DNA from: Streptomyces rubradiris
GTDB lineage: Bacteria; Actinomycetota; Actinomycetes; Streptomycetales; Streptomycetaceae
DNA: 64,000 nucleotides
Assembly: GCF_016860525.1 (NCBI RefSeq)
Contig: NZ_BNEA01000015.1
Location: forward strand, 2,666,001 to 2,730,000
Direction: 5' to 3'
The position numbers were made by a program, and so were the translations under genes. This document shows, one piece after another, positions 8,719 through 15,715 of the stretch. The notes under the pieces are model-generated. The model had not been told where the DNA came from. It worked only from the letters and a program-made list of their open reading frames with translations, and ran no database searches. Every line of letters begins with the position of its first letter. The first letter of the stretch is position 1.

Positions 8719-9654
8719 ATGAGCGACACTTCCCCCTACGGCTTCGAGCTTGTGCGGCGTGGATACGACCGCGCTCAGGTGGACGAACGCATCTCCAAGC
8801 TCGTCTCCGACCGTGACAGCGCTCTCGCCCGGATCACCGCCCTGGAGAAGCGCATCGAGGAGTTGCACCTCGAAACGCAGAACGCCCAGGCCCAGATCAC
8901 CGACGCCGAGCCGTCGTACGCGGGTCTCGGCGCGCGGGTCGAGAAGATCCTGCGGCTGGCCGAGGAAGAGGCCAAGGAACTGCGTGAGGAGGCCCGGCGG
9001 GCGGCCGAGCAGCATCGCGACCTCGCCGAGTCGGCGGCCCAGCAGGTCCGCAACGACGCCGAGGCGTACGCGGCCGAGCGCAAGGCCAAGGCCGAGGACG
9101 AGGGCGTCCGGATCGTGGAGAAGGCCAAGGCGGACGCGGCCCAGCTGCGTGCCGAGGCGCAGAAGGACGCGCAGTCCAAGCGGGAGGAGGCGGAGGCCCT
9201 CTTCGAGGAGACCCGCGCCAAGGCCGCGCAGGCCGCCGCCGACTTCGAGACCAACCTGGCCAAGCGGCGCGAGCAGTCCGAGCGGGACCTCGCCTCGCGC
9301 CAGCAGAAGGCCGAGAAGCGGCTCGCCGAGATCGAGCACCGGGCCGAGCAGCTGCGCCTGGAGGCGGAGAAGCTGCGCACCGACGCCGAGCGCCGGGCCC
9401 GGCAGACGGTGGAGACCGCCCAGCGGCAGGCCGAGGACATCGTGGCCGACGCCAATGCCAAGGCGGACCGGATCCGTTCGGAGTCCGAGCGGGAGCTGGC
9501 GGCGCTCACCAACCGCCGCGACAGCATCAACGCCCAGCTGACGAACGTCCGCGAGATGCTCGCCACACTGACCGGCGCCGCGGTGGCCGCGGCCGGCACG
9601 TCCGGCGACGACGAGCCGATCTCCCGGAGCGTTCCGGCGCAGCAGTCCCGGTAG
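8719..9654 (+). CDS. filP: FilP, intermediate-filament-like coiled-coil protein
   Basis: This 311-residue rod protein forms cytoskeletal networks that stiffen hyphae and interact with DivIVA and Scy in S. coelicolor, where it has about the same length. The N-terminal motif YGFELVRRGYDRAQVDERISKL is DivIVA-like. A linker around EPSYAGLGARVEKIL precedes a long coiled coil, and the last 25 residues are non-helical. The ATG at 8719 is chosen because family homology starts at MSDTSPYGF and a GACAGGAA site precedes it. A strong terminator follows. Confidence 0.93.
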   Translation: MSDTSPYGFELVRRGYDRAQVDERISKLVSDRDSALARITALEKRIEELHLETQNAQAQITDAEPSYAGLGARVEKILRLAEEEAKELREEARRAAEQHRDLAESAAQQVRNDAEAYAAERKAKAEDEGVRIVEKAKADAAQLRAEAQKDAQSKREEAEALFEETRAKAAQAAADFETNLAKRREQSERDLASRQQKAEKRLAEIEHRAEQLRLEAEKLRTDAERRARQTVETAQRQAEDIVADANAKADRIRSESERELAALTNRRDSINAQLTNVREMLATLTGAAVAAAGTSGDDEPISRSVPAQQSR

Positions 9655-9672
9655 TCGTCACGCGCGGCTGAC

Positions 9673-9716
9673 ACGGTGAAGGGGCGGCGGGCCCGGTCCC
9701 GCCGCCCCTTCACCGT
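9673..9716 (+). terminator. Strong hairpin after filP
   Basis: A perfect 19-bp stem (9673-9691 with 9698-9716) closes a 6-nt loop 18 nt past the filP stop. There is no long U-tract, which is common for Streptomyces terminators. Confidence 0.8.
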
Positions 9717-9865
9717 CTCCGCCTCCTGGCACGCCGGGGGCCGGGTGGTCCACGGCTCTCCGGCTTTACTCTCTCTTGGGCGGAACCGTCAGCGCCTGGA
9801 TATCCTCCTAACCCTTACGGGGGCGTGTGCCCCGCCTTCCTGAACCTTTTCGATGGGTGCGGAGC

Positions 9866-11308
9866 ATGATCGAGGCTGTCGGCCTGACCAAGCGCTACGG
9901 CGACAAGACCGCCGTGTACAACCTTTCCTTCCAGGTACGGCCAGGAGCCGTGACCGGCTTCCTGGGGCCGAACGGCTCGGGCAAGTCCACGACGATGCGG
10001 ATGATCCTCGGGCTGGACAACCCCACGTCCGGGTCGGTCACCATCGGCGGCTATCCGTACCGCAAGCTGCCCAACGCACCCCGGCAGGTCGGCGCGCTGC
10101 TCGACGCCAAGGCCGTGCACGGCGGCCGGTCCGCCCGCAACCACCTGCTGAGCCTCGCCCAGCTGTCGGGCATCCCGGCCCGCCGCGTGGACGAGGTGCT
10201 CGGCGTGGTCGGTCTCCAGGACGTGGCGAAGAAGCGCTCCAAGGGCTTCTCGCTCGGCATGGGCCAGCGCCTCGGCATCGCCGCCGCGCTGCTCGGCGAC
10301 CCGCAGGTGCTGCTCTTCGACGAGCCGGTCAACGGCCTCGACCCCGAGGGCATCCTCTGGGTCCGCAACCTGATGAAGGCGCTGGCTGCGGAGGGCCGTA
10401 CGGTCTTCGTCTCCTCCCACCTGATGAGCGAGATGGCGCTGACCGCCGACCACCTCATCGTGATCGGGCGCGGGCAGCTGCTCGCCGACATGAGCGTGAC
10501 GGAGTTCATCTCGGCGAACTCCGCCGACTTCGCGCGCGTGCGCACCCCCGACACCGAGCCGCAGCTGCGGGAGAAGCTCGCGGCGGCGCTCGCCGAGGCG
10601 GGCGGGCACGTGCTGCCCGAGCAGGACGGCGCGCTGCGCGTGACCGGGCTGCCGCTGCCCCGCATCAGCGACCTCGCGCACGAGGCGGGCGTCCGGCTGT
10701 GGGAGCTGTCCCCGCACCAGGCCTCGCTGGAGGAGGCGTACATGCGGATGACGCAGGCCGCCGTGGACTACCGCTCGACCGTCGACCAGAAGGCGGGCCT
10801 CCAGCAGCCGCTGCCGCCCGGCGCCCAGCCGCCCGTGCCGGTCCCCGGCCAGGGGCAGCCCGGCTGGTACGCCCCTCCGCCGCCGCAGCAGGGCGGCCAG
10901 CCCTTCGCGGTGCCCCCGGGCGGCCCGTACGGCGGCGCACCGGGCAACGGGCAGGGTGCCCCGGCGCACGGGTACGGGGCCGCGGGTGCGGCGCCGGGTA
11001 CGGCCAATCCGTACGCCCAGCCGGCCCCTCCGGCCCAGCCCGCGGCCCCGGCGGCCCCTGCGGCTCCTCCGGCCGCCCCGGTGTCGCAGGACCAGCCGAC
11101 GCTGCTGACCAAGAAGGCGCCGGCCGCCCCGCAGGCTCCCGCGGCCCCGCCCGCGCCGCAGCAGGCGCCCGCCGCCGCTCCCCCGGCCCCCGCCACGAGC
11201 CCGGCCGCCGCCACGAGCCCGGCCGCCGCTTCCGGCGCGGCCCCGGCCGACGCCCCCGCCGCCCCCGTCTCCGCCGCCCCGACGACCCAGCCCGAGGACG
11301 CCCGATGA
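9866..11308 (+). CDS. ABC transporter ATP-binding protein with long Pro/Ala tail
   Basis: This 480-residue protein has an ABC-2 exporter ATPase core (about residues 1-300) with Walker A GPNGSGKST, signature FSLGMGQRLG, Walker B LLFDEPVNGLD and the switch His in VSSHLMSEM. About 170 Pro/Ala/Gly/Gln-rich residues follow, predicted to be disordered and with no counterpart in the usual family length. The ATG at 9866 follows TGCGGAG. The stop overlaps the permease start as ATGA, so the two are translationally coupled. The substrate is unknown. Confidence 0.9.
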   Translation: MIEAVGLTKRYGDKTAVYNLSFQVRPGAVTGFLGPNGSGKSTTMRMILGLDNPTSGSVTIGGYPYRKLPNAPRQVGALLDAKAVHGGRSARNHLLSLAQLSGIPARRVDEVLGVVGLQDVAKKRSKGFSLGMGQRLGIAAALLGDPQVLLFDEPVNGLDPEGILWVRNLMKALAAEGRTVFVSSHLMSEMALTADHLIVIGRGQLLADMSVTEFISANSADFARVRTPDTEPQLREKLAAALAEAGGHVLPEQDGALRVTGLPLPRISDLAHEAGVRLWELSPHQASLEEAYMRMTQAAVDYRSTVDQKAGLQQPLPPGAQPPVPVPGQGQPGWYAPPPPQQGGQPFAVPPGGPYGGAPGNGQGAPAHGYGAAGAAPGTANPYAQPAPPAQPAAPAAPAAPPAAPVSQDQPTLLTKKAPAAPQAPAAPPAPQQAPAAAPPAPATSPAAATSPAAASGAAPADAPAAPVSAAPTTQPEDAR

Positions 11309-12186
11309 GCACCCCCCAGCCCCCGATGCCGCAGGCCCCGGCCGCCGCGCCCGAGTGGCAGGCGCCTGGTGGGTCGTACGCCGGTTACACCTCGCCCATC
11401 CCGGTCGTGCGCACCCATCTCGGGCACGCGCTGGCCTCCGAGTGGACGAAGATCAGGTCGGTGCGCTCCACGATGTGGACGCTCGGCGTGTTCGTGCTGC
11501 TCGTCGTCGGCATCGGTCTCGCCGCCGGCGCGCTGGTCTCGGCCAACTCCAGCTCCGCGGACCTGGACGGCGAGAACCCGTTGACGCTCGGTTTCTTCGG
11601 CCTGCTGCTCGGCTCCATCTGCATCATCACGCTCGGCGTGCTGACCACGGCCTCGGAGTACGGCACGGGCATGATCCGCACGACGATGACCGCGTGCCCC
11701 AGCCGGGCCCGGGTGCTCGCCGCCAAGTCGATCGTGTTCTTCACCGTCGCCTTCGTGTTCACCCTGGTCGCGTCCGCCTTCGTGGCGATGGTCCAGGTGT
11801 CCATGCTGGAGAGCGCCGGTGCCCGCACCCCGAGCGGCTCGGAGTGGTTCAAGGCCACCGTCGGCATCAGCCTCTACATCGCGCTGCTCGGTCTGCTCTC
11901 GCTGCTCATCGGCTCGGTCATCCGGCACTCCGCGGGCGCCATCACCATCATGATCGGCGTGGTGCTGGCTCCGCTGGTGATCGCGATGTTCATGGTCGCG
12001 CAGTCGATGGAGAAGCTGCGCGACTGGCTGTTCGAGTACTCGATCCCGAACCAGCTGAGCGTCTTCTACTCCAATTCCCTGACCGAGTCCGGCCCGTCCG
12101 GCTGGGACCCGCTGTGGATCATGCTGGGCCTGACGGCGGCGGTGTACGCGGGCACGTACGCGCTGCTGCGGAGCCGGGACGTGTGA
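11305..12186 (+). CDS. ABC-2 type permease
   Basis: This 293-residue partner of the preceding ATPase has a Pro-rich cytoplasmic N-terminus. It then carries SEWTKIRSVRSTMWTLG, the usual entry to TM1 in this family, and about six hydrophobic segments ending in TYALLRSRDV. The start overlaps the ATPase stop. It probably exports, or acts on, a hydrophobic or envelope-active compound, but nothing in the sequence fixes the substrate. Confidence 0.88.
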   Translation: MSTPQPPMPQAPAAAPEWQAPGGSYAGYTSPIPVVRTHLGHALASEWTKIRSVRSTMWTLGVFVLLVVGIGLAAGALVSANSSSADLDGENPLTLGFFGLLLGSICIITLGVLTTASEYGTGMIRTTMTACPSRARVLAAKSIVFFTVAFVFTLVASAFVAMVQVSMLESAGARTPSGSEWFKATVGISLYIALLGLLSLLIGSVIRHSAGAITIMIGVVLAPLVIAMFMVAQSMEKLRDWLFEYSIPNQLSVFYSNSLTESGPSGWDPLWIMLGLTAAVYAGTYALLRSRDV

Positions 12187-12219
12187 GCCGCACATGTGAG
12201 CCGTACGACGTGTGAGCCG
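12182..12219 (+). repeat. Short tandem repeat at permease stop
   Basis: TGTGAGCCG occurs at 12182, 12195 and 12211, with extension to GTACG in the last two copies. The first copy contains the permease stop codon. It looks like local slippage. Confidence 0.5.
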
Positions 12220-12242
12220 TACGGCACCGCCTGGTCCGCGGC

Positions 12243-12575
12243 TCAGAACCTCGGCGCGTTACGGGACCGCTGCACCCGCGTGGTGCGGCGGTCCTTCGCG
12301 TTCCAGCAGGCCTTGTGCCAGTGCCGGCGGTCGTCGACGCCCGCGTACTCGGGCCAGGCCACCACGTGCGGGACGCCGGAGGGGATGACCTGGTCGCAGC
12401 CCGGGCAGCGGTAGGTCTTGCCGTGTGCGCTCGCCCCGGCGACGTGCCGCACGCTCCAGTCCTCGCCCTGCCAGCTCTCGCTGGACTGCCAGCCGCCGTA
12501 CCGGCCCGCGGGGTCGTCCTCGGCGCTCCGGCCCGACGATCCGGCTGCCTTCGGTCGGTTGCGACGCGGGGACAC
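12243..12575 (-). CDS. Small conserved Cys/His protein, function unknown
   Basis: This 110-residue protein has a low-complexity basic N-terminus (MSPRRNRPKAAGSSG). Its conserved core contains YRCPGCDQVIPSGVPHVVAWPE and RRHWHKACW. The CxxC pair, with His residues and a later HxxC, could bind zinc like a small treble-clef or ribbon. The basic tail (RTTRVQRSRN) would suit nucleic-acid contact. It is convergent with the ABC permease and stands alone. I recognise it as a conserved actinomycete hypothetical and assign no function. Confidence 0.75.
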   Translation of the reverse strand: MSPRRNRPKAAGSSGRSAEDDPAGRYGGWQSSESWQGEDWSVRHVAGASAHGKTYRCPGCDQVIPSGVPHVVAWPEYAGVDDRRHWHKACWNAKDRRTTRVQRSRNAPRF

Positions 12576-12796
12576 GGGACACCTCTCGGGGCTATACAGG
12601 AAGCACGGGCGCCATCCAGCCTACGCGGCGCCGAGCGGGGTACGGGTACGGAACCAACCCCCACAAGTCCCCCTCCTGGGCGACCCATTCTGCAGACAAT
12701 CGGCAAATCTCCCTGCGGGACCGTGTCCTTGGCACGTGTCAGACGGTTATGCCGGGTGGGGGAGCTCCGGGTCGGAGCCAAGGAAGCAGGAATGCG

Positions 12797-13825
12797 ATGC
12801 GCGTAGGAACTTTTGTGCTGGCCGCCCAGTTCCCCGGCCAGGGTCCGGGAGAGGCGCTGCACCGGGCGGTCCGCTCCGCGGAGGTCGCCGAGCAGGCCGG
12901 GCTGGACGCCGTATGGCTGGCCGAGCACCACTTCGTGCCCTACGGCACATGCCCCTCGGCGGTCACCCTGGCCGCGCTGCTGCTGGGCCGCACCCACCGC
13001 ATCCGGGTCGGCACGGCGGTCAGCGTCCTGCCCACCTCGCACCCGGTCGCCCTCGGCGAGCAGGCCGCGCTGCTCCACGTCACCAGCGGCGGACGGTTCA
13101 CCCTGGGCGTCGGGCGCGGCGGCCCCTGGGTGGACCTGGAGGTGTTCGGCGCGGGCCTGAAGGCGTACGAACACGGGTTCCCGGAGTCCCTCGATCTGCT
13201 GCTGCGCTGGCTGCGCGAACCGGCGGTGGCGGCCGACGGCGAGCGGTACTCCTTCCGCGAGGTGCCGGTCGTACCCCGCCCGTCGGACGTCCTGACCGAC
13301 GCCCCCGGCCCCGAGGTCGTGCTGGCCTGCACCTCGCCGGCGAGCGTACGGCTGGCCGCCGAGCGCGGGCTGCCGATGCTGCTCGGCATGCACGTCGGGG
13401 ACGAGGAGAAGGCCGAGATGGTCGCCCTGTGGCGGGAGTGCGCCCGCGCGGCGGGCCGGCCGGCCGAGGAGATCGCGGGCGCCGCCCATGTCTCGGCCGG
13501 GGTCTGCCAGCTCGCCGACCGGCGCAGCGACGCGGCCGAAACCCTGCTGAAGGCGATGCCGGGCTGGCTGCGGCAGGGGCTCGCGGCCCATATGACGGTG
13601 GACGGACGGCAGCGCGTGATGCGCGACCCGCACGCCTACACCGAACTGCTCTGCGGGCTGCATCCGGTGGGCACCCCGCGGCTCGCCGCCGACCGGCTCG
13701 CGGCCACCTCGGAGCGGACCGGGATCTCCCGCTTCGCCCTCATGGTCGAGGGCTCGGGACAGCTCGCGGCCACCGAGGAGAACCTGCGGCGGCTCGGCGC
13801 GGAGGTACTGCCCCAACTGCGCTGA
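12797..13825 (+). CDS. LLM-class flavin-dependent oxidoreductase
   Basis: This bacterial-luciferase-like monooxygenase (342 aa) is a TIM-barrel enzyme using FMN or F420. It begins MRVGTFVLAAQFPGQ, then shows LDAVWLAEHHF (flavin-site region), HRIRVGTAVSVLPTSHPVALGEQ and GGRFTLGVGRGG, all typical of the family. Of two nearby ATGs only 12797 is in frame; AAGGAAG lies about 10 nt upstream. The substrate is not predictable. It is monocistronic, with a Pro-rich 5' flank and an SCO5389-family gene convergent to it. Confidence 0.85.
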   Translation: MRVGTFVLAAQFPGQGPGEALHRAVRSAEVAEQAGLDAVWLAEHHFVPYGTCPSAVTLAALLLGRTHRIRVGTAVSVLPTSHPVALGEQAALLHVTSGGRFTLGVGRGGPWVDLEVFGAGLKAYEHGFPESLDLLLRWLREPAVAADGERYSFREVPVVPRPSDVLTDAPGPEVVLACTSPASVRLAAERGLPMLLGMHVGDEEKAEMVALWRECARAAGRPAEEIAGAAHVSAGVCQLADRRSDAAETLLKAMPGWLRQGLAAHMTVDGRQRVMRDPHAYTELLCGLHPVGTPRLAADRLAATSERTGISRFALMVEGSGQLAATEENLRRLGAEVLPQLR

Positions 13826-14012
13826 CCGCGCCGTCCGCCCCGGGCCGCGCCGCTCTCACGGCCAGCCGGTCCCGGACTCCCGGGCCCCGCCGGCCGTCCC
13901 CGGCGCGGGGCCGCCCGGGGGCTTGCCGCCCCGACGACGCATGCACCTCCCACGGGGTGGAGCGGCAAGCCGACGGCTCCGGCGACCCGGTCACGGCCGT
14001 GCCGCGGCCGCG

Positions 14013-14405
14013 TCAGCAGTCCCGGAGCTCCGGGGACTGGTTCAGCAGCTGGGCGCGCACCGACGTGAAGCGGGCCAGCGTCTCGTCCACCGAGGCGTCC
14101 AGCGGGAACACCGCCACACGGTGGCAGTTCTGGAAGGCCAGCCGCACACCGAAGTGCCGCTGCAGCGCGCCGCGTATCGCGTCACTCGCGAGCGCACGCA
14201 GCAGCTGACCGCGCGCCTGCTCGTCCGGCGGGGGCGTCTGGTTGTCGGCGAAGGGGCCGCCGTCCACCTTCAGCTGGGCCACCAGGGAGCTGATCATCTC
14301 CCATGCGTAGGGCAGGGAGGTCCGGACGCAGTCGACGAATGCTGCTTCGTCGACCTCGCCTCGCTCGGCCTGTTCGAGTAGGGCCGGTGAGACGTCGAGC
14401 GACAT
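14013..14405 (-). CDS. SCO5389 family protein, function unknown
   Basis: This 130-residue soluble protein begins [20 protein letters not shown]. It matches, from memory, the Streptomyces SCO5389 family almost residue for residue. Visible features are a long helical core ([23 protein letters not shown]), a Pro-rich loop ([13 protein letters not shown]) and two Cys residues, one at the extreme C-terminus. There is no signal peptide, membrane segment or nucleotide motif. It is divergent from nucS across a 277-nt region. Strong conservation argues for a real housekeeping role. Confidence 0.85.
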   Translation of the reverse strand: MSLDVSPALLEQAERGEVDEAAFVDCVRTSLPYAWEMISSLVAQLKVDGGPFADNQTPPPDEQARGQLLRALASDAIRGALQRHFGVRLAFQNCHRVAVFPLDASVDETLARFTSVRAQLLNQSPELRDC

Positions 14406-14668
14406 GGGTTCTCCTCTCGCACCCCCGAAAGCGCAGGGGTTGGCGGACAGATGGGGGAGTTCGCGATTTCGAACACGCTCGGTACAGGGGCCGCAACCTC
14501 CCGTTCCCTACGGTAGGCAACGGTCGGTGACCACACCAGCAGAATGCGTATATGGAACGGTCGGCTCATGCTCACTATCGGCCAGGGATGAACAAGAGGT
14601 TCCAGGGACAATTGGGACGTTCCACAGGGAGCGGGATGGGCGGATCGCGTGCACCGGCGCGCGTCGAG

Positions 14669-14674
14669 TAGCGT
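14669..14674 (+). promoter_or_regulatory. -10 element of a leaderless nucS promoter
   Basis: TAGCGT ends 8 nt before the nucS ATG and there is no Shine-Dalgarno sequence, so transcription and translation probably start at about the same base. Confidence 0.5.
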
Positions 14675-14682
14675 TGCCGACC

Positions 14683-15354
14683 ATGCGTCTCGTCATTGCC
14701 CGATGCTCGGTCGACTACGCCGGCCGGCTCACCGCCCATCTGCCCTCGGCACCGCGACTGATCCTGGTCAAGGCGGACGGCAGCGTCTCCATCCACGCCG
14801 ACGACCGGGCCTACAAGCCGCTCAACTGGATGTCGCCGCCCTGCACGCTGAAGGAGGGGACCGGCGAGGAGGCGGGGGTGTGGACCGTCGTCAACAAGGC
14901 GGGCGAGAAACTGATCATCACGATGGAGGAGATCCTCCACGACTCCTCGCACGAACTCGGCGTGGACCCGGGCCTGATCAAGGACGGCGTGGAAGCGCAC
15001 CTCCAGGAACTGCTCGCCGACCGCATCGAGACCCTGGGCGAGGGGTACACCCTGATCCGCCGCGAGTACATGACCGCGATCGGTCCGGTGGACATCCTGT
15101 GCCGGGACGCCGACGGCCGGACGGTGGCGGTGGAGATCAAGCGGCGGGGCGAGATCGACGGTGTCGAACAGCTCACCCGTTACCTGGACCTGCTGAACCG
15201 CGACCCGCATCTGGCGCCGGTCCGCGGAGTCTTCGCCGCGCAGGAGATCAAGCCCCAGGCCCGCGTCCTCGCCACCGACCGCGGCATCGACTGCCACATC
15301 CTGGACTACGACGCCCTCCGGGGCATCGAGGACGACAAGCTCCGCCTGTTCTGA
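14683..15354 (+). CDS. nucS: NucS/EndoMS mismatch-specific endonuclease
   Basis: This 223-residue nuclease carries out the non-canonical mismatch repair of actinobacteria, which lack MutS/MutL. The N-terminal DNA-binding half begins [16 protein letters not shown]. The C-terminal half has the RecB-like catalytic motifs: Asp in GPVDILCRD and VEIKRRG (E-x-K). It is predicted to cut both strands at G-T, T-T and G-G mismatches together with the beta clamp. The ATG at 14683 fits the family N-terminus. The transcript appears leaderless. Length is normal. Confidence 0.95.
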   Translation: MRLVIARCSVDYAGRLTAHLPSAPRLILVKADGSVSIHADDRAYKPLNWMSPPCTLKEGTGEEAGVWTVVNKAGEKLIITMEEILHDSSHELGVDPGLIKDGVEAHLQELLADRIETLGEGYTLIRREYMTAIGPVDILCRDADGRTVAVEIKRRGEIDGVEQLTRYLDLLNRDPHLAPVRGVFAAQEIKPQARVLATDRGIDCHILDYDALRGIEDDKLRLF

Positions 15355-15715
15355 CCGCCACGGCCCGCCCCGGCGACACCGCCCCCTCGGCCCCGTAGGC
15401 CACCGCCGGACGCACCATCACGGCCGAGCGCCGTCGCGGCGGGGAGCGGAGCGGTGCCCGGCAAAACGTGCGGCCTTACCCCTCCCGCCTCCGCCCACGC
15501 CCCGTCCGCCGCCGTGGCACTCAACCCCCGCGGCGCGGACCGGAGGTGCCCAACCGGCGTCGGAGCGTCGGCCGCCGCCGGACGCCACCGTCGCGGCCGA
15601 GCGCCGTCGCGGCGGGGAACGGGGCGGTGCCCGGCGCAGGTGACAGGCTTCGCCCGTCCCCCGCCGGCACGCCCCCCGGTCCGCTGCCGGGAGGCGTTCG
15701 TCACCGTGGCGGGGG
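15355..15715. other. 361-nt convergent intergenic region
   Basis: There is no convincing gene here. It lies between the 3' ends of nucS and the STAND-like gene and holds an imperfect 65-bp direct repeat (15398-15462 and 15570-15635). Confidence 0.6.
15398..15635. repeat. Imperfect 65-bp direct repeat pair
   Basis: Copies at 15398-15462 and 15570-15635 share the core GCCGAGCGCCGTCGCGGCGG and the ending GCGGTGCCCGGC, with scattered mismatches and one indel. It is possibly a local duplication of a 3'-flanking segment. Confidence 0.75.

Noticed and set aside
9798..9806. Promoter with TATCCT before the ABC ATPase
   Set aside because: The -10 match has no acceptable -35 at 16-19 nt, so it is not listed as a feature.
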